A stretch of 64,000 nt of DNA from Firm-04 sp045596625 (lineage in GTDB: Bacteria; Bacillota; Clostridia; Oscillospirales; Ruminococcaceae): contig JAZOCU010000011.1 in NCBI GenBank assembly GCA_045596625.1, positions 1 to 64,000 of the forward strand, read 5' to 3'. Below the pieces are notes generated by a model. The model was given only the letters and a program-made list of their open reading frames with translations, did not search any database and had not been told where the DNA came from. Positions 34,395 through 42,464 of the stretch are shown here, piece after piece (within the stretch, counting starts at the first letter, position 1; each line of letters begins with the position of its first letter). The position numbers and the translations under genes were made by a program.

Positions 34395-35381
34395 ATGCAC
34401 CAGCAAGACTTATATACGCAGGCTGCTGCAACGATTGCCAAACGGCGTCAGCAGGCTCGTTTGCAGCAAGAGCAACGTATTGATGCCATTCGTGTCGAAA
34501 TTCCCGAAACTGTTGAGATCGATCGTCAGCTCCGTTCGGCTTGTCAGTCTGTTTTCCGGATCGCACAGGGCGGTGGAGATCACGCTGCGGAACTGGCTGC
34601 GCTGCAAAAACGAAGTCTCGAAGCACAGGAGCTGTTGGGACAGGTTCTTGTTGCGCATGGCTATCCAGCTGACTATCTGGATCTGCACTATACTTGTTCG
34701 ATCTGCAATGATACTGGTCTGCATAAGGGCACGTATTGCGAATGCCTTCAGCGAGAGGTGGGAAGACTTGGTGCGGAACAGTTGAATGCACAGGTGCAGC
34801 TTCCGCTGACTCGATTTGAAACATTCTCTTTGGAATATTACAATAAGCTTCCGAAGGAACAATTTGCGGCAATGCAGCATATCTTTGTATCATGCAGGAA
34901 ATATGCGGAGGAATTTACTTGTTCTTCGCCCTCTTTGCTGATGATCGGCAAAACCGGATTGGGAAAAACGCATCTTTCCTTAGCGATTGCTTCTGTTTTG
35001 CTGGAACGTGGATTCCATGTGATTTATGATTCGGCAGGGAATCTGCTCAGACGTTTGGAACGGGAACAATTCGGACGTGAGTCTGCCGGTGTACATACCG
35101 ATACTATGTCACTCTTAATGGAATGCGATCTTTTGATCTTTGACGATTTCGGAACGGAATTTGATACCAGCTTTACCCGTTCTGCGATTTATTCTATTCT
35201 CAACGGCAGGTTTTCTGCCGGTAAGCCTATGATTATCAATACCAATCTGAGCCATGAAGAGATCCAGAGCCGATACGGTGATCGTATTGTATCCCGATTG
35301 TTTGCTTGCTGTATCGGCATGGCGTTCTGCGGCGAAGATGTTCGCCTTCAGAAACGGCGTCAGCAACAAACCAAATTGTAA
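34395..35381 (+). CDS. AAA+ helicase loader (DnaC/DnaI type)
   Basis: The product has 328 residues. The N-terminal helical part carries a Cys cluster (CSICNDTGLHKGTYCEC, about 99-115) as in DnaI. The AAA+ domain has Walker A GKTGLGKTH (about 194-202), Walker B LLIFDDFG and sensor I MIINTNL. It would load the replicative helicase DnaB/DnaC onto DNA with the DnaD-like protein next door. The ATG is 14 nt after AAAGGAG, a little long. Confidence 0.92.
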   Translation: MHQQDLYTQAAATIAKRRQQARLQQEQRIDAIRVEIPETVEIDRQLRSACQSVFRIAQGGGDHAAELAALQKRSLEAQELLGQVLVAHGYPADYLDLHYTCSICNDTGLHKGTYCECLQREVGRLGAEQLNAQVQLPLTRFETFSLEYYNKLPKEQFAAMQHIFVSCRKYAEEFTCSSPSLLMIGKTGLGKTHLSLAIASVLLERGFHVIYDSAGNLLRRLEREQFGRESAGVHTDTMSLLMECDLLIFDDFGTEFDTSFTRSAIYSILNGRFSAGKPMIINTNLSHEEIQSRYGDRIVSRLFACCIGMAFCGEDVRLQKRRQQQTKL

Positions 35382-35395
35382 TCGGAGGTATCCGC

Positions 35396-36325
35396 ATGAA
35401 TTACTATTCTATTTCCGATATTAATGCCAATCTTGCAGATTCTCCCGAATCCTTCGTGATCGACTGTGAAGCGCAGTATGACAAAATGCTGCGTATTGTT
35501 GCAGAGGATATTCGCCGTCATGCCAATGAACGGCCGATCGCATTGATTGCCGGACCATCCGGCTCCGGCAAAACCACAACTGCACATCGTCTGGAACGAT
35601 TGCTGGATGGTGCGGGATTGCAATCCCATACGCTTTCTATGGATGATTATTATGCCGACGGTACCCGTAATAAGGATGTTGTGGATCAATACGGCAATCC
35701 CGATTATGAATCGCCTCGCCGGCTTGATACCGATCTGCTGAATACCCAATTGCTTCAGCTTGCGCGCTGCGAGCCCGTTGAACTGCCGCAGTTTAATTTT
35801 GCTGCACAAAAGCAGGAGAAATCCGGCAGGATCCTTCGCCGTCGACCGAATGAATTGATTGTGATGGAAGGCATCCATGCGCTCAATCCGGAGGTAACAG
35901 GCGGTACTGCAAGCTGTGCCAATAAGATCTATCTCAGCGTTCGCACCAGAGTTACCGATGATGCACAGCATCTGCATCCGTCGTTGATCCGCTTTGCTCG
36001 CAGATTGATTCGTGATCGCCGTACCAGAGGCAGAGATATTATGGAGCTTTGCGAGCTGCTGCCAAGTATCTCCCGCGGTGAAAATCTTTATATTATGCCC
36101 TATAAGCATCTGGCAACCCATGAGCTGGATACCTTTATTCCCTATGAGCTGTCTGCTTATCGCAATATTCTGCTCGAAGAGCTTAGAAGGGTTTCTCAGC
36201 TTCCCGGTTCGATTCCTGAGCTTCGTATTTTATTGCAGTTTCTTGAAAAGATCACGCCTATGGATCAGGAGTGGATCCCTGAGATTTCTCTGGTGCGTGA
36301 ATTTATCGGAGGACAGTGTCTATGA
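35396..36325 (+). CDS. Uridine kinase/phosphoribulokinase-like nucleoside kinase
   Basis: The product has 309 residues. P-loop GPSGSGKT (residues 53-60), the DDYY Walker-B-like segment, and DPDL-like and IVMEGIHALNP motifs match the uridine kinase-like P-loop family that phosphorylates nucleosides or related sugars. The N-terminal 45 residues are not part of the kinase core. The start at 35396 has GGAGG upstream. It overlaps the next gene by ATGA, so the four genes from dnaD to the SLOG-like gene form a tightly packed operon. Confidence 0.88.
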   Translation: MNYYSISDINANLADSPESFVIDCEAQYDKMLRIVAEDIRRHANERPIALIAGPSGSGKTTTAHRLERLLDGAGLQSHTLSMDDYYADGTRNKDVVDQYGNPDYESPRRLDTDLLNTQLLQLARCEPVELPQFNFAAQKQEKSGRILRRRPNELIVMEGIHALNPEVTGGTASCANKIYLSVRTRVTDDAQHLHPSLIRFARRLIRDRRTRGRDIMELCELLPSISRGENLYIMPYKHLATHELDTFIPYELSAYRNILLEELRRVSQLPGSIPELRILLQFLEKITPMDQEWIPEISLVREFIGGQCL

Positions 36326-36870
36326 TGTCTGTGTTTCCGATCGATCCCTATGACTATCCGGTGCATACGGTATGTTTTTCGGGGCATCGTCCGGCAAAGC
36401 TTCCTCAGGGTAAGCTGCTGCATATGATTCAGAGCTTACTCTGTGAGGAGATCCGACAGGCTGTTGCACAGGGCGCAACGGTCTTTTATACCGGACTTGC
36501 TCAAGGAGTCGATCTCTGGGCTGCCGATTTTGTGCTGCGCCTTCGCAAGGATCATCCTCAGATCCGTCTGATCGGTGTTATGCCCTTTGCAGGCTGCGGA
36601 GACCCGCTTCGTGGGGATGATCGCTATCATTTTGCCTGTATTGTCAATGCTGCCGATGCGATCATCGAATTGCAGCCGGCATTTTCCCGTGATTGTTATC
36701 GAAAGCGCAATCAATATATGGTCGATCGTAGTGATACATTGATCGCTGTTGTAGATTCCATGCGTTCCGGCACCGGACAAGCGATTCGTATGGCACAGAA
36801 CGCTGATCTGCAAACCAGAATCATTCCCGTTTCTGAGATTCGGGATCGTTTGCAAACTTCCTGTGATTGA
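36322..36870 (+). CDS. SLOG-superfamily protein (DUF1273/YpsA-like)
   Basis: The product has 182 residues. It has a Rossmann-like fold with CFSGHRPAKL, then FYTGLAQGVDLWAADFVL and DTLIAVVDSMRSGTGQAIRMA, the typical DUF1273 motifs. YpsA of B. subtilis is linked to cell division and stress, but the biochemical activity is unknown; related SLOG domains bind nucleotides. The ATG overlaps the stop of the kinase gene (ATGA) and GGAGG is well placed. Confidence 0.88.
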   Translation: MMSVFPIDPYDYPVHTVCFSGHRPAKLPQGKLLHMIQSLLCEEIRQAVAQGATVFYTGLAQGVDLWAADFVLRLRKDHPQIRLIGVMPFAGCGDPLRGDDRYHFACIVNAADAIIELQPAFSRDCYRKRNQYMVDRSDTLIAVVDSMRSGTGQAIRMAQNADLQTRIIPVSEIRDRLQTSCD

Positions 36871-36921
36871 GAATGAGAAAGGAGATCGCTGCAACGAATT
36901 CTCTTGCGGCTTTATCTGATT

Positions 36922-37830
36922 ATGAACGAAAAGGCAAATACCTATGAAAAACGGAATGCATCTGTTGCCAAAAGCAGATCCTCAACAGGCTCAATTGCCA
37001 TTCCGTTTCTGATTACGATATTGATTTCTATGGTGATCCTTGGCGGATTTGGCTATTATATTTATCATCGGTTAACAGATGATAATTATGAAATCGCAGA
37101 GATGCCGGGCGCGACAGCTTCGATTTCCGAGAATGATATTTTCCAGATTTTTATGGTTCTGCAGCCGGATCATCCGGATCGCAAACCTGCCGCAATGCTC
37201 TTTCGATTTGATCCGTTACGAAAAGAGGAATATTGTATCGGCATTCCCATGAATCTGCAGGTAGAGCATAACGATCAGAAAATGACACTTCAGCAATGTA
37301 TAGAAAAATATGGTGTGCCTTTGGCACGAGATGCGGTAGGTACAGCTCTCGATCAGGAGATCGATCGCTACATTGCAATGGATAGTTCCGGTTTTCAGCG
37401 CGTGGTTACGATTTTTGGCAATGTATCTTGTGTTGTCACAATTGATGACGACGGTCTGGATCCCAGTGATGTTTCACAGCAGCTCGATCACACACAGCTT
37501 GAGGTCTTATTGACTAGCAACCAATATTACAGTGAAACCGAACGCTGTACCGTAATCGGTCAGGCGATTTCGCAATTGATCAATCAGGCAAATAGCAAGC
37601 GTATTCTGCTGAATCTGGATGGCTCCTTCAGTTCTGTTGTCAATGCGACAACCAGTGATCTTACAGCGGTAGATTTTACCTCTCATCGTCATGCACTGGC
37701 CTATGTATTGGAGCATGTGACAGCACCTGCTAAAATGTCCAGTATTTATGGCACCGAACAGGATGGCGTTCTGATTTTGAATGAAAGCTCTCTTGAAGCA
37801 CTCAAGCTGCTCTTTTCTCAGACATCTTAA
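36922..37830 (+). CDS. LytR-CpsA-Psr (LCP)-like membrane protein, probably catalytically degenerate
   Basis: The product has about 302 residues. One N-terminal membrane helix (about 25-47) is followed by an extracellular domain with the LCP order: a strand IFQIFMVL, then RFDPLRKEEYCIGIPMNLQV in place of the usual IPRDT, then ALDQEIDRYIAMDSSGFQRVV matching LCP 'I.YYV.VDF.GF..LV'. LCP enzymes attach polymers to the wall; here the conserved Arg/Asp after IP is replaced by Met/Asn, so activity is doubtful. The start is uncertain: AAAGGAG (36878-36884) is far from ATG 36922; a TTG at 36904 is an alternative. Confidence 0.68.
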   Translation: MNEKANTYEKRNASVAKSRSSTGSIAIPFLITILISMVILGGFGYYIYHRLTDDNYEIAEMPGATASISENDIFQIFMVLQPDHPDRKPAAMLFRFDPLRKEEYCIGIPMNLQVEHNDQKMTLQQCIEKYGVPLARDAVGTALDQEIDRYIAMDSSGFQRVVTIFGNVSCVVTIDDDGLDPSDVSQQLDHTQLEVLLTSNQYYSETERCTVIGQAISQLINQANSKRILLNLDGSFSSVVNATTSDLTAVDFTSHRHALAYVLEHVTAPAKMSSIYGTEQDGVLILNESSLEALKLLFSQTS

Positions 37831-37845
37831 CGGCTTGTTTTATGA

Positions 37846-37890
37846 AAAAAGCAATCCTCTGAACCATTTTGGCTTAGAGGATTGCTTTTT
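37846..37890. terminator. Bidirectional terminator between the LCP-like gene and spoVT
   Basis: A perfect 15-bp stem AAAAAGCAATCCTCT / AGAGGATTGCTTTTT (37846-37860 with 37876-37890). Confidence 0.92.
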
Positions 37891-37909
37891 TATGATGATG
37901 CATTGTTGA

Positions 37910-38461
37910 TTATGCTTCCATTTGTCTGCCAAGGAACTGTGCCGCTGCCGAGATCAAGGAACATTGCAGATCCGATGGAGCACCGCTTTTGGCAGGATCA
38001 GAATGATCCAGAAATGCAACCGCACCCGTTACGTCTCCGGCTGTCAGGATCGGATGGCAGGCGAGTGCAGTCCGTGCAATGCCTTCCACAGGACGCAGAC
38101 GCTGTGTTTCATGCGGTTTGCTGTAATAGGCGCGGCGAGCTTCCATCAGTTCTTCCAGATCTGTTGAAATGCGTCGTTCATTGAACTCTTTTTTCTGTGC
38201 ACCGGATACTGCTACAACATGATCCCGATCAAATATCACAACAGGACATCCGGCAAGCTTCTGCATGATCTCTGCAACCTGAACTGCATTTTCGCTCATT
38301 TCGCCCAATGCCGAATACTTTCGGAAAATGACTTCACCATCGGCACTGGTGTAGATTTCAAGGGGGTCGCCCTCACGAATTCGCATGGTGCGGCGGATCT
38401 CCTTGGGGATCACGACTCTGCCGAGATCATCAATTCTTCTAACTATGCCCGTAGCTTTCAT
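37910..38461 (-). CDS. spoVT: Stage V sporulation protein T-like regulator (AbrB family)
   Basis: The product has 183 residues. The AbrB swapped-hairpin DNA-binding domain (MKATGIVRRIDDLGRVVIPKEIRR, first 24 residues; landmark RRIDDLGRVVIP) is followed by a C-terminal GAF-like domain (about 55-180), the full SpoVT layout. In spore formers it controls late forespore genes. In the Ruminococcus-like background suggested by the rest of the window, sporulation is uncertain, and SpoVT may have a general regulatory role. Confidence 0.92.
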   Translation of the reverse strand: MKATGIVRRIDDLGRVVIPKEIRRTMRIREGDPLEIYTSADGEVIFRKYSALGEMSENAVQVAEIMQKLAGCPVVIFDRDHVVAVSGAQKKEFNERRISTDLEELMEARRAYYSKPHETQRLRPVEGIARTALACHPILTAGDVTGAVAFLDHSDPAKSGAPSDLQCSLISAAAQFLGRQMEA

Positions 38462-38635
38462 ATATTAACCTCCAGTCAAGTGGAAAGATTCCATTTGTGA
38501 GGTTATTATCTGCCTTCATTGTCAGATTATTCTGTATGCTTCCGATTTTTCAATGACAAAATTTCCCGACACATTCCGAATTAACAGGATCAGCTGAAAC
38601 GAGCGAATATTCGTAAAATTTCATGCTTTATAGTA

Positions 38636-38664
38636 TTGACAGGCAGCTTGCGTTGTGATATAAT
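38636..38664 (+). promoter_or_regulatory. Perfect consensus promoter of the GH9 cellulase transcript
   Basis: TTGACA (38636-38641), 17 nt, TATAAT (38659-38664). The leader to the GH9 ATG would be about 150 nt and contains a small ORF (38696-38827). Confidence 0.85.
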
Positions 38665-38695
38665 TGTAATGTATTTTTTTTTGAGGGGGATCAGA

Positions 38696-38827
38696 TTGAC
38701 TAGGCAGATTTCATTGACGGTGATGCAGAATATGAATGACTATTGTCTTGGAATGCAGACCGGTATTGAATGTGCTTTGTCAAGAACGGCAATTCAAATT
38801 TTTTCAAAAAGGAGTCGATTATTATGA
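38696..38827 (+). CDS. Small upstream ORF coupled to the GH9 cellulase
   Basis: TTG start at 38696, six nt after GAGGGGG (38683-38689), 43 codons, and a TGA whose last bases overlap the GH9 ATG (ATGA at 38824-38827). The product (TRQISLTVMQNMNDYCLG...) has no recognised domain and contains two Cys and a basic end (SKRSRLL). It could be a leader peptide that couples or gates GH9 translation. The GH9 ribosome site AAAAGGAG lies inside it. It may also be chance; no other evidence supports the peptide itself. Confidence 0.4.
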   Translation: MTRQISLTVMQNMNDYCLGMQTGIECALSRTAIQIFSKRSRLL

Positions 38828-41463
38828 AGCACAGGTCAAAGCTGCTGAAAGCTGTACTTTGCGTCAGCCTTTCGGCAATTATGTCTTGTACCGCCATATT
38901 GTCAGCCTTTGCAACTGCCGGCGAAGATCCCGGTACTGTGGATGACAAAGACAAGACATTCCCGGATCCCGACAGTTTTTCCTATGATGATGTTGAGGTC
39001 AATTTTGCAAAGGGTATGCAATATCTGCTGCATTTTTATGATGCCAACAAATGCGGTACCCGTACCGGCCGTATTGAGTGGCGTGCAGACTGTCACATGG
39101 AAGATGCCCATATTCCGCTGAAGCAATACGGCGAGGATTATAAGGGCGTAAATGTCTCTGATGAGTTTATCGCAGAGAACATTGATATTCTTGATCCGGA
39201 CGGTGATGGCCACATCGACTGTGAGGGCGGTATGCATGATGCCGGTGACCATGTAAAATTCGGTCTGCCCGGTTCCTATGCAGCATCGACCCTTGGTTGG
39301 GGTTATTACGAATTCCGTGAGGCATATGAAGAAACCGGCAACGCTGAGCATATGGAGGATATTCTTCATGCCTTCTGCGATCATTATCTGAAGGGTTTGT
39401 ATTATAACGAAGATGGTACTGTATGTGCCTTTGTATATCAGGTAGGCGAGGGCAATATCGACCACAACTACTGGCTTTGCCCTGATCTGCAGGGTGAACA
39501 TCTGTTGGATTTTGCAAGACCTGCTTATCTTGCAACTGTGGATACACCTGCATCGGATATGTGTGCCGGTGTTGCTGCCGCACTTGCGATCAGCTATCTC
39601 AATTTCAAGGATACAGAACCCGAATATGCGGCAGAGTGTCTGAAGGGCGCCTATGCACTGTATGAATTTGCGGTTGCAACACATGAGGAGGATCCCGAGG
39701 ATTGTGCAACGGTTCTGTCTCTGGGCTATGACGGCGGTTTCTATGATTCCAGCTATGACTACGATGAACTTGCATGGGCAGCCGTTTGGCTGTATCTCTG
39801 CACTGTTGATCAGGATGAAAGTAAAAAGGACGAAGCATACGATAAGTATATCGAAGCCATCATCAGTGTGGATGAAAGCGTTACCTATGATAATGGCGGA
39901 CATCCGTATACCGGTTACTTCAAGCGTATCATGAAGGATACCAACAACTGCTGGAACAATATCTGGGTTCATTGTTGGGATACTGTATGGGGCGGCGTTT
40001 TTGCAAAGCTTGCTCCGATTACCAATATTGAGCGCGACTGGTTTATCTTCCGTTGGAACTGCGAATTTTGGTCAGGTATCACGCATCTTGATCCGGGTCT
40101 CGTGGATACCATTTGGAATAAGGAGTTTGAATGGGATACCCAACCCGAAAAGCCGGAGGCTACCGACTATCTTAAAACAACACCCAGCGGCTTTTCCATG
40201 CTGAATGAATACGGCTCTGCCCGTTATAATACAGCAGGCCAGCTTTGCAGTTTGGTTTATTCCAAATATTCTCAGGAGAAGGCACTGGATCCGCTGCGTT
40301 TTGCAGAGTGGGCAAAAGGACAGATGGAATACATCATGGGCAAGAATCCGATGAATCGTCCTTATATTGTAGGATGGTCTCCTACAGCTGCATCCCATCC
40401 GCACCATCGTGCCTCTCATGGCTCCAAGAATCTGGATATGGATAATCCTACCGATCAGGTGCATGTTCTTTGGGGCGCACTGGTTGGCGGTCCTGATGCA
40501 GGGGATTGGCACCGCGATATCACCAAGGATTATGTTTACAATGAAGTTGCGGTTGATTACAATGCCGCAGCAGTTGGTGCCTGTGCCGGTCTGTATTATT
40601 TTTACGGCACCGAGGATATGAAGAATCAAGAAAACTTCCCGCCTCCGGAATCCAGCTACAAATCGGAAGAGGAGCTTCTGGAATTTGAACTGAAGGCTGC
40701 AGTTGGTCAAGAGGATAATATGGCAACCCAGATCCTGATCACTTTTACGAATCAGACCCTGCTGCCGCCTCGCTATCTTAATGAGGTCAAGATCCGCTAC
40801 TATTTCAGCATCGCAGAGCTTCTCGAAAACGGGCATACTATTGATAATGTTACGATTCGTCCCGACTATGACAAAATGGCATCGGAATCCAATAAGGAAT
40901 ATGAAGTCACCTATGAAGTCGTACAGTATAATGATGCAGGTGATTGCTATGTTGAGCTGACATGGGCAGACTACAAATTCTATGGCGAAATGGGATATCA
41001 ATTCGCCATCATGGATGATAAGCAGAATGATGAATATGTCTTTATTATGGATTCTTCCAACGATTACAGCCGTCAGGGTATGGTAACGCAGGAAGAGCTG
41101 AACAAGCCGCTCAATGCATGTCCGGAGGTATTTGACAGAATTACAATGTATGTGGACGGCGAGCATGTATGGGGTACTGCGCCTGCCGGCGCACCTCTCT
41201 ATGGTGATGAACAGCCTTCTGATCCTGTTGATCCTTCCGGCGATGTGCGGTATGGTGATGTCAACTGCGATAAATTCGTTACCATCGGTGATGCTGTTTT
41301 ACTGTGCCGTCTGATCGCAGAGGATACTACTGTTGAAGTAACCAGTCAAGGCTTGCTGAATGCTGATTGCAAGCTGGATGGCTCTATGAATTCTGAAGAC
41401 ACCGCACTTATTTTACAATATCTTGCTAAATTGATAAAGTATTCCGCACTTGGCACACCTTAA
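38824..41463 (+). CDS. Cellulosomal GH9 endoglucanase with CBM3c and dockerin
   Basis: The product has 879 residues. A signal peptide occupies about 1-32. The GH9 catalytic domain (about 50-600) has the nucleophile/base segment DAGDHVKFG with D139 and D142, the HPHHRASHG motif, and the acid E574 in YNEVAVDYNA. A CBM3c-like module follows (about 620-780; IRYYFSI..L and SNDYSRQGM), the theme B arrangement that makes processive endoglucanases. A linker leads to a type I dockerin (about 805-870; GDVNCDKFVTIGDAVLLC plus a second repeat DCKLDGSMNSEDTAL). It is exported and joins a cellulosome. Cellobiose released feeds the GH94 enzyme at 11.2 kb. Confidence 0.95.
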   Translation: MKHRSKLLKAVLCVSLSAIMSCTAILSAFATAGEDPGTVDDKDKTFPDPDSFSYDDVEVNFAKGMQYLLHFYDANKCGTRTGRIEWRADCHMEDAHIPLKQYGEDYKGVNVSDEFIAENIDILDPDGDGHIDCEGGMHDAGDHVKFGLPGSYAASTLGWGYYEFREAYEETGNAEHMEDILHAFCDHYLKGLYYNEDGTVCAFVYQVGEGNIDHNYWLCPDLQGEHLLDFARPAYLATVDTPASDMCAGVAAALAISYLNFKDTEPEYAAECLKGAYALYEFAVATHEEDPEDCATVLSLGYDGGFYDSSYDYDELAWAAVWLYLCTVDQDESKKDEAYDKYIEAIISVDESVTYDNGGHPYTGYFKRIMKDTNNCWNNIWVHCWDTVWGGVFAKLAPITNIERDWFIFRWNCEFWSGITHLDPGLVDTIWNKEFEWDTQPEKPEATDYLKTTPSGFSMLNEYGSARYNTAGQLCSLVYSKYSQEKALDPLRFAEWAKGQMEYIMGKNPMNRPYIVGWSPTAASHPHHRASHGSKNLDMDNPTDQVHVLWGALVGGPDAGDWHRDITKDYVYNEVAVDYNAAAVGACAGLYYFYGTEDMKNQENFPPPESSYKSEEELLEFELKAAVGQEDNMATQILITFTNQTLLPPRYLNEVKIRYYFSIAELLENGHTIDNVTIRPDYDKMASESNKEYEVTYEVVQYNDAGDCYVELTWADYKFYGEMGYQFAIMDDKQNDEYVFIMDSSNDYSRQGMVTQEELNKPLNACPEVFDRITMYVDGEHVWGTAPAGAPLYGDEQPSDPVDPSGDVRYGDVNCDKFVTIGDAVLLCRLIAEDTTVEVTSQGLLNADCKLDGSMNSEDTALILQYLAKLIKYSALGTP

Positions 41464-41481
41464 CCTATTCCATGCTTTATG

Positions 41482-41518
41482 AATCAGCGGTGTATTTGTT
41501 TGCACCGCTGATTTTTTT
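41482..41518 (+). terminator. Intrinsic terminator of the GH9 gene
   Basis: An 11-bp stem AATCAGCGGTG / CACCGCTGATT (41482-41492 with 41503-41513) followed by a T-run. The following 190 nt up to the next promoter hold no gene. Confidence 0.9.
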
Positions 41519-41704
41519 CAAATTGCAGAAAATTCCATCAACACTGAACATGAGTATTCTTTTACGGATTCTATTTTAGCAGGTTATTGTAAAATTCGTT
41601 ATCTATTTTTCGATTCCGTAACATATTGATGTACAGAATGCACAAATTTATACTTTTTTCATCAAGGCGCATTTGTGTCGTGCAATGAAATATGCCTATA
41701 ATTA

Positions 41705-41733
41705 TTGCAATTTTCTGCGAAATATGTTAGAAT
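41705..41733 (+). promoter_or_regulatory. Promoter of the pilus operon
   Basis: TTGCAA (41705-41710), 17 nt, TAGAAT (41728-41733), 48 nt before the signal peptidase gene. Confidence 0.7.
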
Positions 41734-41781
41734 AGCACAAGAATGAACCCTTTGTATCGGTAGTATCTGAGGAGTGAAAAC

Positions 41782-42423
41782 GTGACCGATAAAGAACTAA
41801 AACGACTCAGCCGCAGTGAGCTTGTGGATATTATCTATGAATTGCAGGAGAATCCCACAGCCGAATCGGAATCATTGCCGACAGCGGAGCAGGTGAAAAA
41901 TGAACGAAGCCGTATTCGTTATAACCAGCGGTTTCTCAAGACATTTCGCAGCACGCTTTCGATTCTGATCGTTGTTGCGGCAATTGCAGTATTGGTTTCG
42001 ACATTATTTCTTCCGGTCATTCAAGTATCCGGTGACAGCATGGAGCCGACGTTATATGACGGAGACATCCTGTTGCTTTTCAAAACCAACAATTACACGA
42101 GCGGTCAGCTTTGCTGTATATCATGGCAAAACAAGCTTCTGCTTAAGCGCATTATCGGACAGCCCGGCGATTATATTGATATTGATGCTGAAGGCAATGT
42201 CTATGTCAATGATTTGCTGTTGGATGAACCTTATGTAACCGGAAAAAGTCTTGGCGAATGTGATCTGACTTTTCCCTATCAAGTGCCTGATGGCAAATTG
42301 TTCGTTCTTGGCGATCACAGAGATACATCCATTGATAGCAGAAGCTCAACGATCGGCTGTGTTGAAAATGAACAGATCGTAGGACAAGTGTTGTTCAAGA
42401 TCTGGTCAAAGAACGAATCCTAG
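41782..42423 (+). CDS. lepB: Signal peptidase I of the pilus locus
   Basis: The product has 213 residues. One N-terminal membrane helix (about 55-78) is followed by the S26 peptidase motifs: SGDSMEPTL with catalytic Ser and KLLLKRIIGQPGD with catalytic Lys, then a LGDHRDTSIDSR box. It removes signal peptides outside the membrane. As the first gene before two LPxTG proteins and a sortase, it is probably dedicated to the pilins, as in other pilus islands. The start is a GTG with GAGGAG upstream. Confidence 0.93.
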   Translation: MTDKELKRLSRSELVDIIYELQENPTAESESLPTAEQVKNERSRIRYNQRFLKTFRSTLSILIVVAAIAVLVSTLFLPVIQVSGDSMEPTLYDGDILLLFKTNNYTSGQLCCISWQNKLLLKRIIGQPGDYIDIDAEGNVYVNDLLLDEPYVTGKSLGECDLTFPYQVPDGKLFVLGDHRDTSIDSRSSTIGCVENEQIVGQVLFKIWSKNES

Positions 42424-42464
42424 ATTTATAATGTTCTAAGTTGTATGATAAAGTGAGGTGCAAT

